DNA from: Polaribacter pacificus
GTDB lineage: Bacteria > Bacteroidota > Bacteroidia > Flavobacteriales > Flavobacteriaceae
Assembly (NCBI RefSeq): GCF_038024035.1
Contig: NZ_CP150664.1
Location: forward strand, 1 to 64,000
Length of the DNA: 64,000 nucleotides
Direction of reading: 5' to 3'
Part shown: positions 46,028 to 54,440 of the stretch, in pieces
Position numbering within the stretch: position 1 is the stretch's first letter
Layout: each line of letters begins with the position of its first letter
Made by a program: the position numbers and the translations under genes
The notes under the pieces: model-generated
What the model saw: only the letters and a program-made list of their open reading frames with translations
Told to the model about the DNA's origin: nothing
Databases searched by the model: none

Positions 46028-48883
46028 ATGCCTAAAAAACAAGACCTTAAATCAATTCTAATTATCGGTTCGGGTCCGATAGTGATAGGACAAGCTTGTG
46101 AGTTTGACTATTCTGGAACCCAAGCTTTACGCTCATTAAGAGAGGATGGTATAGAAACCATTCTGATTAATTCTAACCCAGCAACCATCATGACAGACCC
46201 AAGTATGGCTGATCATGTGTATTTGTTGCCCTTAACGACAAAATCAATTATACAAATTTTAAAAGAGCATCCACAGATTGATGCTGTTTTACCAACAATG
46301 GGAGGTCAGACTGCATTGAATTTATGTATTGAAGCCGACGATAAAGGAATTTGGAAAGATTTTGACGTTCAATTAATTGGGGTTGATATTGATGCTATCA
46401 ATATTACTGAAGACAGAGAACTTTTTAGAGAATTGATGTTAAAGATTGATGTGCCAATGGCACCGCAAGCAACAGCTACATCATTTTTAAAAGGAAAAGA
46501 AATTGCACAAGAATTTGGGTTTCCTTTAGTAATTAGATCTTCATATACCTTAGGTGGAGCAGGAGCTTCTATCGTATATGATCCAAAAGATTTTGATGAA
46601 TTATTAAGTAGAGGTTTAGAAGCATCACCGATTCATGAGGTGATGATTGACAAAGCCATGATGGGATGGAAAGAATATGAATTAGAATTGTTGCGCGATA
46701 ACAATGACAACGTAGTAATTATCTGTTCTATTGAGAATATGGATCCGATGGGAATTCATACCGGAGATTCAATTACCGTAGCACCTGCAATGACACTTTC
46801 TGATAAAACTTTTCAGAAAATGCGTGATATGGCCATCAAAATGATGCGTTCTATTGGAGATTTTGAAGGTGGATGTAATGTTCAGTTTGCCGTTTCTCCT
46901 GATGAAAAAGAAGATATTATTGCCATAGAAATCAATCCACGTGTGTCGCGTTCATCGGCTTTAGCAAGTAAAGCAACAGGATATCCTATTGCAAAAGTTG
47001 CAACGAAGTTAGCCATTGGATACACCTTAGATGAGTTAGACAATCAAATTACTAAATCTACTTCGGCTTTATTTGAGCCAACCTTAGATTATGTAATCGT
47101 CAAAATTCCACGTTGGAACTTTGATAAGTTTGAAGGTTCTGATAGAACTTTAGGCTTGCAAATGAAATCTGTTGGAGAGGTAATGGGTATCGGACGTTCG
47201 TTCCAAGAAGCATTGCACAAAGCAACCCAATCTTTAGAAATTAAACGCAACGGTTTAGGAGCTGATGGAAAAGGGTATACAGATTACAATCAAATTATAG
47301 ATAAATTAACCAATGCAAGTTGGGATCGTGTTTTTGCTATCTATGATGCCATCGCAATGGGAATACCACTAAGTCAAATCTACGAGATTACAAAGATTGA
47401 CATGTGGTACTTAAAGCAATACGAAGAATTATTTTTATTAGAAAAAGAGATATCTACCTATAAGATAGACACTATTCAACGTGATTTACTACTTGAGGCT
47501 AAACAAAAAGGATATGGTGATAGACAAATTGCCCATATGCTTAACTGTCTAGAAAGTGAAGTTTACGCTAAAAGAGAAGAATTAAATATCAACAGAGTTT
47601 TTAAATTGGTTGATACCTGTGCGGCAGAGTTTAAAGCAATGACGCCATATTATTATTCTACTTTTGAAAATGATGTTCTTACTGCTGATGGAAAACAATA
47701 CGCAGATAATGAAAGTGTCGTTTCTGATAAGAAAAAAATAATTGTTTTGGGTTCTGGTCCAAATAGAATTGGGCAGGGAATTGAATTTGATTATTGTTGT
47801 GTACATGGAGTTTTAGCTGCAGCAGAATGTGGTTATGAAACCATTATGATTAACTGTAATCCAGAAACGGTTTCTACAGATTTTGACACTGCAGATAAGT
47901 TGTATTTTGAGCCTGTTTTTTGGGAACATATTTATGACATCATCAAACATGAAAAACCAGAAGGAGTTATCGTTCAGTTAGGTGGTCAAACAGCTTTAAA
48001 GTTGGCAGAGAAATTAACCAAATACGGAATTAAAATTATAGGTACTAGTTTTGAAGCTTTAGATTTAGCAGAAGACAGAGGTAGTTTTTCTGAATTATTA
48101 AAAAGAAATAATATTCCTTATCCAGAATTTGGAATAGCAGAATCGGCTGATGAAGCTTTGGCTTTAGCAGAAAAATTAGATTTCCCAATCTTAGTGAGAC
48201 CTTCGTATGTTTTAGGTGGTCAAGGAATGAAAATTGTCATCAACAAAGAAGAGTTGGTAGAACATGTTGTTGATTTGCTAAAAGGAATGCCAGGAAACAA
48301 ATTGTTGCTAGATCATTATTTAGATGGAGCCATTGAAGCCGAAGCAGATGCAATTTGTGATGCTGACGGAAATGTCTATATCATTGGAATCATGGAGCAT
48401 ATAGAACCTTGTGGAGTACACTCTGGAGATTCAAATGCAACCTTGCCAGCTTTTAATTTAGGAGATTTGGTACTGCAACAAATTAAAGATCATACCCATA
48501 CAATCGCTAGAGAGTTAAAAACGGTAGGATTGATCAATGTGCAGTTTGCCATTAAAGAGGATGTTGTTTATATTATTGAAGCAAATCCAAGAGCCTCTAG
48601 AACGGTTCCTTTTATTGCCAAAGCATACAAAGAGCCGTATGTAAATTACGCTACAAAAGTAATGCTAGGTGAGAAAAAGGTCACTGATTTTACTTTTAAT
48701 CCACAATTAGAGGGATATGCGATTAAACAACCAGTATTTTCTTTTAATAAATTTCCGAATGTAAATAAAAACTTGGGTCCTGAGATGAAGAGTACAGGAG
48801 AGAGTATTTTGTTTATTGACAGTTTAAAAGACGATGACTTTTATAATTTATATGCAAGAAGAAAGATGTATTTGAGCAAATAA
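46028..48883 (+). CDS. carB: Carbamoyl-phosphate synthase large subunit, lacking the allosteric domain
   Basis: CarB makes carbamoyl phosphate for pyrimidines and arginine using ammonia delivered by CarA. The 951-residue protein carries both ATP-grasp halves: IIGSGPIVIGQACEFDYSGT at the start, the first carboxyphosphate domain, the linker, and VLGSGPNRIGQGIEFDYCC near residue 570. It stops soon after FNKFPNVNKNLGPEMKSTGE, where E. coli CarB (about 1073 residues) continues with the MGS-like regulatory domain. The stop is followed by a proper terminator, so this is a natural form rather than a frameshift. carA is not in the window. Confidence 0.95.
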   Translation: MPKKQDLKSILIIGSGPIVIGQACEFDYSGTQALRSLREDGIETILINSNPATIMTDPSMADHVYLLPLTTKSIIQILKEHPQIDAVLPTMGGQTALNLCIEADDKGIWKDFDVQLIGVDIDAINITEDRELFRELMLKIDVPMAPQATATSFLKGKEIAQEFGFPLVIRSSYTLGGAGASIVYDPKDFDELLSRGLEASPIHEVMIDKAMMGWKEYELELLRDNNDNVVIICSIENMDPMGIHTGDSITVAPAMTLSDKTFQKMRDMAIKMMRSIGDFEGGCNVQFAVSPDEKEDIIAIEINPRVSRSSALASKATGYPIAKVATKLAIGYTLDELDNQITKSTSALFEPTLDYVIVKIPRWNFDKFEGSDRTLGLQMKSVGEVMGIGRSFQEALHKATQSLEIKRNGLGADGKGYTDYNQIIDKLTNASWDRVFAIYDAIAMGIPLSQIYEITKIDMWYLKQYEELFLLEKEISTYKIDTIQRDLLLEAKQKGYGDRQIAHMLNCLESEVYAKREELNINRVFKLVDTCAAEFKAMTPYYYSTFENDVLTADGKQYADNESVVSDKKKIIVLGSGPNRIGQGIEFDYCCVHGVLAAAECGYETIMINCNPETVSTDFDTADKLYFEPVFWEHIYDIIKHEKPEGVIVQLGGQTALKLAEKLTKYGIKIIGTSFEALDLAEDRGSFSELLKRNNIPYPEFGIAESADEALALAEKLDFPILVRPSYVLGGQGMKIVINKEELVEHVVDLLKGMPGNKLLLDHYLDGAIEAEADAICDADGNVYIIGIMEHIEPCGVHSGDSNATLPAFNLGDLVLQQIKDHTHTIARELKTVGLINVQFAIKEDVVYIIEANPRASRTVPFIAKAYKEPYVNYATKVMLGEKKVTDFTFNPQLEGYAIKQPVFSFNKFPNVNKNLGPEMKSTGESILFIDSLKDDDFYNLYARRKMYLSK

Positions 48884-48900
48884 GTATACTATAAATAATA

Positions 48901-48934
48901 AAAAGGCCGAAGTTTGACTTCGGTCTTTTTTTTT
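48901..48934 (+). terminator. Rho-independent terminator after carB
   Basis: Stem AAAAGGCCGAAG / CTTCGGTCTTTT with one G-U pair (48901-48929) is followed by eight T. Confidence 0.85.
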
Positions 48935-48949
48935 GCCCAGCTTAAAATG

Positions 48950-48957
48950 TATCTTTG
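48950..48957 (+). promoter_or_regulatory. Candidate -7 element of the GlmU-like gene
   Basis: TATCTTTG matches TAnnTTTG 17 bases before the ATG, immediately after the carB terminator. The -33 position is TTTT, three of four. Confidence 0.5.
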
Positions 48958-48974
48958 TTTAAAATCTAGTTAAA

Positions 48975-50150
48975 ATGAATTATATTTTGTTTGATGGTGA
49001 TGTGCGCAATGCGCTGTTGCCTTTTACCTATACAAGACCCGTTGCTGATATCCGTATTGGTATTTTAACCATACGAGAAAAGTGGGAGCAGCGCTTGGGG
49101 TATACGACAACTACCTTAACAGAAGAGTATTTAGAGGCCAAATACCCAATGGTAGAAATGGATCATAATATAATGATCAATGCTTCTTTTGTGCCAACCG
49201 ATGCTTTGGCAGAAATGGTGATGAAGCTTTCAGAAAATGAAGCTATTTTTAAAGGTGAGGATGTCATTGCTTTTTATACCAGCAATACTCAAGAAGAAGT
49301 TGATTTTAGCAGTTATACGCAGTTAGAATTTGAAGAAGAGTTGCTCCAGGTTAAGAATACCTGGGATATTTTTTCTTTAAATGATATTGCACTAAGACAA
49401 GATTTTGATTTTTTAACAGCAGATAAAACTTCTCTACCGATTCCAGAAGGTGTTCATGCGGTAGCTAAGGATCAAATTTTTATAGAAGAAGGAGCACAGG
49501 TAACCTACGCTTCATTAAACGCCAGTTCTGGTCCTATCTATATAGGTAAAGATTCAGAAGTAATGGAAGGCTCTGTCATTAGAGGGCCTTTTGCATTGTG
49601 TGAGCATTCTACTGTAAAAATGGGCGCAAAAATGTATGGTGCAACAACCATAGGACCGCACTCTAAAGTTGCTGGTGAAATTAACAATTCGGTGATTTTT
49701 GGTTACTCAAATAAAGGACATGAAGGTTTTTTAGGGAACTCAGTCTTAGGAGAGTGGTGTAATATTGGAGCTGATTCTAACAATTCAAATTTAAAAAACA
49801 ACTATGCAGAAGTTAAAATTTGGAGTTATGAAACTGAGCGTTTTGCAAAAACTGGTTTGCAGTTTTGCGGTTTAATTATGGGAGATCACTCTAAATGTGG
49901 AATCAATACCATGTTTAATACAGGAACAGTTGTTGGAGTAAGTGCCAATATCTTTGGTAGCGGTTTTCCAAGAAACTTTATACCTTCTTTTAGTTGGGGG
50001 GGGGCTTCTGGCTTTACAACCTACCAATTGCCAAAAGTTTTTGAAGTAGCAGAAATGGTTTATAAAAGAAGAGCCTTGGATTTAGATGAGCAGGATAAAA
50101 ACATACTTGAAGCGGTTTTTGAAATGACCCGAAAGTATCGAAAAGATTAA
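48975..50150 (+). CDS. Alternative GlmU-family sugar nucleotidyltransferase / acyltransferase
   Basis: The 391-residue protein resembles the Bacteroidota-specific alternative GlmU family, thought to make UDP-GlcNAc. The N-terminal part starts NYILFDGDVRNALLPFTYTRPVADIRIGIL, lacking the classic LAAGxGTRM loop but with an Arg-Pro pattern typical of this group. From about residue 150 a left-handed beta-helix of hexapeptide repeats is evident (GPIYIGKDSEVMEGSVIRGP, MGAKMYGATTIGPHSKVAGE, VFGYSNKGHEGFLGNSVLGEW). The activity is inferred from family, and a canonical glmU may exist elsewhere. Confidence 0.8.
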   Translation: MNYILFDGDVRNALLPFTYTRPVADIRIGILTIREKWEQRLGYTTTTLTEEYLEAKYPMVEMDHNIMINASFVPTDALAEMVMKLSENEAIFKGEDVIAFYTSNTQEEVDFSSYTQLEFEEELLQVKNTWDIFSLNDIALRQDFDFLTADKTSLPIPEGVHAVAKDQIFIEEGAQVTYASLNASSGPIYIGKDSEVMEGSVIRGPFALCEHSTVKMGAKMYGATTIGPHSKVAGEINNSVIFGYSNKGHEGFLGNSVLGEWCNIGADSNNSNLKNNYAEVKIWSYETERFAKTGLQFCGLIMGDHSKCGINTMFNTGTVVGVSANIFGSGFPRNFIPSFSWGGASGFTTYQLPKVFEVAEMVYKRRALDLDEQDKNILEAVFEMTRKYRKD

Positions 50151-50182
50151 AAAAAAACCTCAAGTTTTCTTGAGGTTTTTTT
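50151..50182. terminator. Bidirectional terminator between the GlmU-like and DUF6607-like genes
   Basis: The stem AAAACCTCAAG / CTTGAGGTTTT with a 4-base loop, flanked by A-run and T-run, serves two convergent genes. Confidence 0.88.
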
Positions 50183-50189
50183 TTGGTTA

Positions 50190-51095
50190 TTATTTGATGA
50201 ATTGATCAATTGTATTGCTAATATCTGTTTTGCTGGCAGTGTTTTTTAGCCTAAAAATATGACTAAATAGCGCTTTTCCATTCACTTTTTCTTTTAAAAG
50301 TATGTCCTGGTCTTTTTTAAATTCCTTATCCCATTTTCTACGAATTTTACTCCATAGATCTTTGTTTTCTTTCCACCAGTCTTGTGCAGCGACACATTTA
50401 TTTTCGGCAACTTTTACATAAGTGTTGTATCCTTTTTCTTCTGCTAAAGTTCGATCAGATTTCCCCGCAGCACGAACAATCTTAAGGTTGTCTTGATCGT
50501 GTATCCAACCGTTAGAAACAATCTCTTGATGATTTTTTCTTACGGTAATATTATAATCGCTTCTAGTTGTATTTTCTCTTCTTGGAAGTGGTGCGTTAGT
50601 AGTATTTTCCCAGTAGCTTCTTCCGTCTACATGCACCCAAGTTGCTGAACCTTCATAACGAGGACTGTCATCTACTTGATATACTTTTTGTGTCCATTGT
50701 CCCTTGACCTCATTTTTTGGTAGTTTGGTGTATTTCCAGTGATTATTACCGTTGTAGATATATAAGTCTCTGTTTTCATACAGCCAATCTTGACGCCAAT
50801 GTTTTACAATATGTTCTCTGTTTTTGCTTCCTGTAATTAATAAATGCTGTAATTGTATCTCATTTTTTTTATCCGAAATCACAGTTACCCATTCTAATGC
50901 TTTATCGTGTTTTTCTTTTGATGGTGTATATGTACTGTCGCTACTGTAGTTAAAAGTTTCTATAAAATTAAAGCTTACTTCATAGCAACCGCTCATTGCT
51001 TTTATGGCATTGATATCTTGTTGTTTTTTGTTTTGTTGAGCAAAACTCAGTTGAAAAATTAACAAAGCAACGGTACTGAATAGAATTTTTTTCAT
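50190..51095 (-). CDS. DUF6607-like exported protein next to a haem-receptor gene
   Basis: The 301-residue protein has a signal peptide (MKKILFSTVALLIFQLSFAQQ) and a Trp/Tyr-rich body (HWRQDWLYENRDLYIYNGNNHWKYTKL, WTQKVYQVDDSPRYEGSATWVHVDG, RSYWENTTNAPLPRREN). I assign it tentatively to DUF6607, a family that repeatedly accompanies TonB receptor and HmuY genes in Bacteroidota. It is divergent from the receptor across 94 bases holding a candidate operator. A role in haem or iron uptake is inferred from neighbourhood only. Confidence 0.7.
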   Translation of the reverse strand: MKKILFSTVALLIFQLSFAQQNKKQQDINAIKAMSGCYEVSFNFIETFNYSSDSTYTPSKEKHDKALEWVTVISDKKNEIQLQHLLITGSKNREHIVKHWRQDWLYENRDLYIYNGNNHWKYTKLPKNEVKGQWTQKVYQVDDSPRYEGSATWVHVDGRSYWENTTNAPLPRRENTTRSDYNITVRKNHQEIVSNGWIHDQDNLKIVRAAGKSDRTLAEEKGYNTYVKVAENKCVAAQDWWKENKDLWSKIRRKWDKEFKKDQDILLKEKVNGKALFSHIFRLKNTASKTDISNTIDQFIK

Positions 51096-51135
51096 GGTAA
51101 ATATTTTGGTTTAAAATTTTTGACAAAAATATAAC

Positions 51136-51156
51136 TTTTATTTAGATTGAATAAAA
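51136..51156. promoter_or_regulatory. Inverted repeat over the receptor promoter (candidate operator)
   Basis: TTTTATT at 51136-51142 is mirrored by AATAAAA at 51150-51156 with a 7-base spacer TAGATTG. It can also be read as a Fur-like 7-1-7 element (TTTAGATT-G-AATAAAAA, imperfect). It covers the expected -33 region of the receptor gene and lies between two divergent genes. Fur control is inference. Confidence 0.5.
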
Positions 51157-51164
51157 ATAATAGA

Positions 51165-51172
51165 TATATTTG
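51165..51172 (+). promoter_or_regulatory. Candidate -7 element of the TonB receptor gene
   Basis: TATATTTG matches TAnnTTTG and lies 17 bases before the ATG. A proper -33 TTTG is missing, as would be expected of a promoter that is weak or activator/repressor controlled. Confidence 0.5.
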
Positions 51173-51189
51173 CAGAAAATTTATTAAGA

Positions 51190-53244
51190 ATGATTTTAAA
51201 TAAGAAATACTGTGCATTGTTTTTACTGACTTCATCAGTAATTTTTTCGCAAAACCAACAAAAAGATAGTTTAGATTCAAGAGTGCTTGATGAGGTTGTT
51301 GTCACAGCAACTAGATCTATAAGACAGTTATCTTCTGTTCCATTGGCAGTGACATTGGTCTCAAAAAAACAGATTGAAGCAACTGGAGTAACACGTTTAA
51401 AAAGTATTCTAGAAGAGCAAACAGGAATCGTGTTTGTGACTGACGCAAGTGGGTTTAGCGGTGTTCAGTTACAGGGTATAGAATCTGCTTACACACTTAT
51501 TTTAATTGATGGAGTTCCACTTATTGGTCGAAGTGCCGGAACCCTTGATCTGGAGAGAATCTCAATTAGTAATATCAAGCAAATAGAAATCGTTAAAGGT
51601 CCTTCTTCTAGTCTTTATGGATCTGAAGCCATAGGAGGAGTGATCAATATTATAACAGATAAACCTAAATATGACCTCCAAAAAAGTAGTATAAATTTGT
51701 ATGCCAAAGCAGGTGCAAAGGAAGAATTGGATTTTACATTTAATTATTTGTACAAAAAAAATGCTTTGGGTTTTCGTAGTGCTATTAATGCAAATAGTGT
51801 TGCCGCTTTTGATTTAAGTCCTTTAAGTGTAGCTAAAACCTCAGAAGCTCAGCAAAATCTTACTGCTGATTTTGGCGTTAGTTATGTATTTAATAAGGCT
51901 TTAGACTTGGATGTTCATACCCGATTCTATCAGCAAAATCAACATAATGGAGATCAAACCAATAGATTGACAGAATTTAATATTAATACGGTTCTAAAGC
52001 ATCGATTGGTAACTAATGCTATACTTGATTATACAGTGTATGCTACACATTATAAAACAAAAAGTATTTTTAATGGAGAGGAGTCATTGTACAATCAACA
52101 ATTGATACGCCCAGAAGTAAGGGCAAAAATACAATTTGGTTCTAATGAACTTGTTGCGGGAGTAGGGTTTGGCTATGATGCTTTAGATCGTACTTATTTT
52201 GAAAAAAAAGAGACGTATACCACTCAATATGCCTACGGACAATATGATTTTAATCCCCTAAACAAACTAAATGTTATTGTAGGTGCTCGTTTTGATCATC
52301 ACAATAAATACAAATCAGCCTTTAGTCCAAAAGTGTCTGCTCGATATAAGATTTCTGATTGGTTGGCGGTAAAATCTTCTGTAGGGTTTGGTTTTAAAGC
52401 ACCTGATTTTAGACAGTTGTTTTTTAATTTTAGTAATTCAGCTGCAGGCTATGTGGTATATGGTGTTCAGACTATGCATGATTTGTTTGGGAGCATTCCA
52501 GAAGTGCAGCAGCAGGTAGCAAAAGAACTAAACCCTGAGAATTCAATCGGTTATAATTTAGGATTTCAGTTGACACCTAGCAATCATTTAAAAATAGGAG
52601 TTAATATTTTTAGAAATGACATTAAAGACCTAATAAACACGGCTGTTTTTAACGGAAGCCTTCCTGGAGTTAATCCAAACACACGAGTTTTTTACTATGA
52701 AAATAGAGATCAGGTCTATACCCGAGGAATTGAATTTGATTTTCAATATACTTTTTCAGATAATTTAAAATTGATTGCGGGTTATCAATATGTTGAAGCC
52801 AAAGACAAGGAGCAGGAGAGACGTATAAAAGCAGGAGAGGTGTATTATAGAAAAACGCCAAGTTCACCATCTCAACAATTAAAGATCTCAGATTATTTTG
52901 GTTTGGCAAATCGCTCAAAGCATATGGCAAATGCCAAGTTGTATTACCGCAATTACCGCCACAATTTTGATGCTAATATCCGAGCAATTTACAGAAGTAA
53001 ATACGCTTTATATGATACCAACAACAGCCAAGAAATTATAGACAATTCTGATGCTTTTGTTAAAGGGAATGCCATTATCAATACTGCAATCTCTAAAACT
53101 TTTTCTGAAAAGTTTAGCCTTCAGTTAGGTGTGGATAATCTTTTTAATGCCGATGGTCTAGAAAATGCAGCAGATTTCCCAAATAATGATGCTGTTTTAA
53201 GGCTTGGAAGAACCTATTATACTCGAATTCAATTTAATTTTTAA
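51190..53244 (+). CDS. TonB-dependent outer-membrane receptor (HmuR-like)
   Basis: The 684-residue protein has a signal peptide (LFLLTSSVIFSQNQ), a TonB-box-like VLDEVVVTATRS, the plug domain (LKSILEEQTGI, GVQLQGIESAYTLILIDGVPL, IEIVKGPSSSLYGSEAIGGVINI) and a beta-barrel ending in the aromatic-terminated RTYYTRIQFNF. It lacks the CarboxypepD-like N-terminal domain of SusC receptors. An HmuY-like lipoprotein two genes downstream makes haem the best ligand guess; cobalamin or siderophore remain possible. It heads a three-gene operon. Confidence 0.93.
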   Translation: MILNKKYCALFLLTSSVIFSQNQQKDSLDSRVLDEVVVTATRSIRQLSSVPLAVTLVSKKQIEATGVTRLKSILEEQTGIVFVTDASGFSGVQLQGIESAYTLILIDGVPLIGRSAGTLDLERISISNIKQIEIVKGPSSSLYGSEAIGGVINIITDKPKYDLQKSSINLYAKAGAKEELDFTFNYLYKKNALGFRSAINANSVAAFDLSPLSVAKTSEAQQNLTADFGVSYVFNKALDLDVHTRFYQQNQHNGDQTNRLTEFNINTVLKHRLVTNAILDYTVYATHYKTKSIFNGEESLYNQQLIRPEVRAKIQFGSNELVAGVGFGYDALDRTYFEKKETYTTQYAYGQYDFNPLNKLNVIVGARFDHHNKYKSAFSPKVSARYKISDWLAVKSSVGFGFKAPDFRQLFFNFSNSAAGYVVYGVQTMHDLFGSIPEVQQQVAKELNPENSIGYNLGFQLTPSNHLKIGVNIFRNDIKDLINTAVFNGSLPGVNPNTRVFYYENRDQVYTRGIEFDFQYTFSDNLKLIAGYQYVEAKDKEQERRIKAGEVYYRKTPSSPSQQLKISDYFGLANRSKHMANAKLYYRNYRHNFDANIRAIYRSKYALYDTNNSQEIIDNSDAFVKGNAIINTAISKTFSEKFSLQLGVDNLFNADGLENAADFPNNDAVLRLGRTYYTRIQFNF

Positions 53245-53255
53245 CTATACTATAT

Positions 53256-53714
53256 ATGAAACCATTAAAAATAATCAATTTAATATTCAGCCTAATTTTA
53301 GGAGGGATGCTAATCTATGGAGGCTTTGATAAATTCTCTAAACAAATGCCAGCACCTACAGAGGTTGTTGTAAAAGCTCAGAAATTTCAAGATATAGAGC
53401 AGCATTCTACCTTGCAAAAAATACTATACATCAACGGTCTACAGCAAACCAATTATTTTTGGCAGTTTCTAGGTGTGATGCAAATTGTATGTGGCTTGCT
53501 TATCATTAGCCAAGTTTTTACACTCTTTGGAGCTATCATGGCCTTTCCAATCGTTATAAATATTTTCTTTTTTCACCTGTTTCTAGAGTTCGATGAACCT
53601 CTAGAACTGCTAAAAGTAGCAGGACTACTAGCCATTAATTGTTGGCTGATAATTGCTGCTAGAAAACAGTTAAAACCCATTATTTATCAACCAGAAAAAT
53701 TAACCCTAATATAA
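53256..53714 (+). CDS. DoxX-like integral membrane protein
   Basis: The 152-residue protein has about four membrane spans (near 7-25, 68-85, 87-108, 118-137) with the loop GGFDKFSKQMPAPTEVV after the first, resembling DoxX/DoxD-like proteins. It lies 11 bases after the receptor and 21 before the HmuY-like gene, so it belongs to the operon. A part in haem or iron handling at the inner membrane is possible; I cannot name a reaction. Confidence 0.72.
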   Translation: MKPLKIINLIFSLILGGMLIYGGFDKFSKQMPAPTEVVVKAQKFQDIEQHSTLQKILYINGLQQTNYFWQFLGVMQIVCGLLIISQVFTLFGAIMAFPIVINIFFFHLFLEFDEPLELLKVAGLLAINCWLIIAARKQLKPIIYQPEKLTLI

Positions 53715-53735
53715 ATTCAATTCAATTTTTTAACT

Positions 53736-54356
53736 ATGCGTATTTTAAAATCAATTTTTTCGTTAATTCTAATAACAATTACCCTTGTTTCTTGTACCAA
53801 AAATGAAGAAGATGTAGCTCCGGTTGTAGCGAGTTCGGCTACTAATATTCATGCCCCGGTAACCACCGATTACACTGTAAATCCTCCAACAGAGGCTGGT
53901 GAATTTGCCAAATTTAGCTTAGCAACTGGAGCAGTTGTTTCTGGTGATAATTGGGATATCGCTTTTAGAGGAACTTCTATTTTAGTCAATGGAGGTACAT
54001 TAATCGGCCTAGCTGATGAACCAAACCGTACAGGTGTTGGAGCCTTGACTATGGTGACTAGTACTTTTGACGCCTTAACCACAGCTCCAGATGAAGCGAG
54101 TTTTGCTCAAGATGCGTCTGGTACGTATGCTTTGCCTAAAGGAAGTGGTAATGGTTGGTACAGTTACAATCCAACCAATCATTTGATTAGCCCTATAGCA
54201 GGAAAAATCATTGTGATTAAGACACACGATGGTCATTATGCAAAAGTAGAGATCATTAGTTATTATAAGGATGCTGATACCAGTTTAGATTCTGGTTATT
54301 ATTCATTCAATTATGTGTACAACCCAAATGCCAATGATAAAAATCTTGAATTGTAG
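53736..54356 (+). CDS. HmuY-like haem-binding lipoprotein
   Basis: The 206-residue lipoprotein (signal LILITITLVSCTKNEED) matches the HmuY pattern: FAKFSLATGAVVSGDNWDIAF near 65-85, a Gly-rich middle (GTYALPKGSGNGWYSYNPTNH), IAGKIIVIKTHDGHYAKVEI and YYSFNYVYNPN. In Porphyromonas HmuY binds haem through two His and passes it to the receptor HmuR. Three His (near 143, 163 and 166) are candidates here but their equivalence is not established. It ends the operon. Confidence 0.82.
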   Translation: MRILKSIFSLILITITLVSCTKNEEDVAPVVASSATNIHAPVTTDYTVNPPTEAGEFAKFSLATGAVVSGDNWDIAFRGTSILVNGGTLIGLADEPNRTGVGALTMVTSTFDALTTAPDEASFAQDASGTYALPKGSGNGWYSYNPTNHLISPIAGKIIVIKTHDGHYAKVEIISYYKDADTSLDSGYYSFNYVYNPNANDKNLEL

Positions 54357-54382
54357 TTTTTTCGTATTTCAAATTTTATCAT

Positions 54383-54417
54383 AAAAAAACCTCAAGCTTT
54401 ATTGCTTGAGGTTTTGT
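54383..54417. terminator. Bidirectional terminator between the HmuY-like gene and the helicase gene
   Basis: Stem AAAACCTCAAGC / GCTTGAGGTTTT (54386-54397 with 54404-54415), flanked by A-run and a T-rich tract, lies between convergent genes. Confidence 0.88.
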
Positions 54418-54440
54418 TTATTTATGGATGTTTGTTGGGT

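Noticed and set aside
46028..48883. CarB as a frameshifted or truncated pseudogene.
   Set aside because: Both ATP-grasp halves are intact, the stop is followed by a strong terminator, and about 950 residues is usual in the phylum as I know it.
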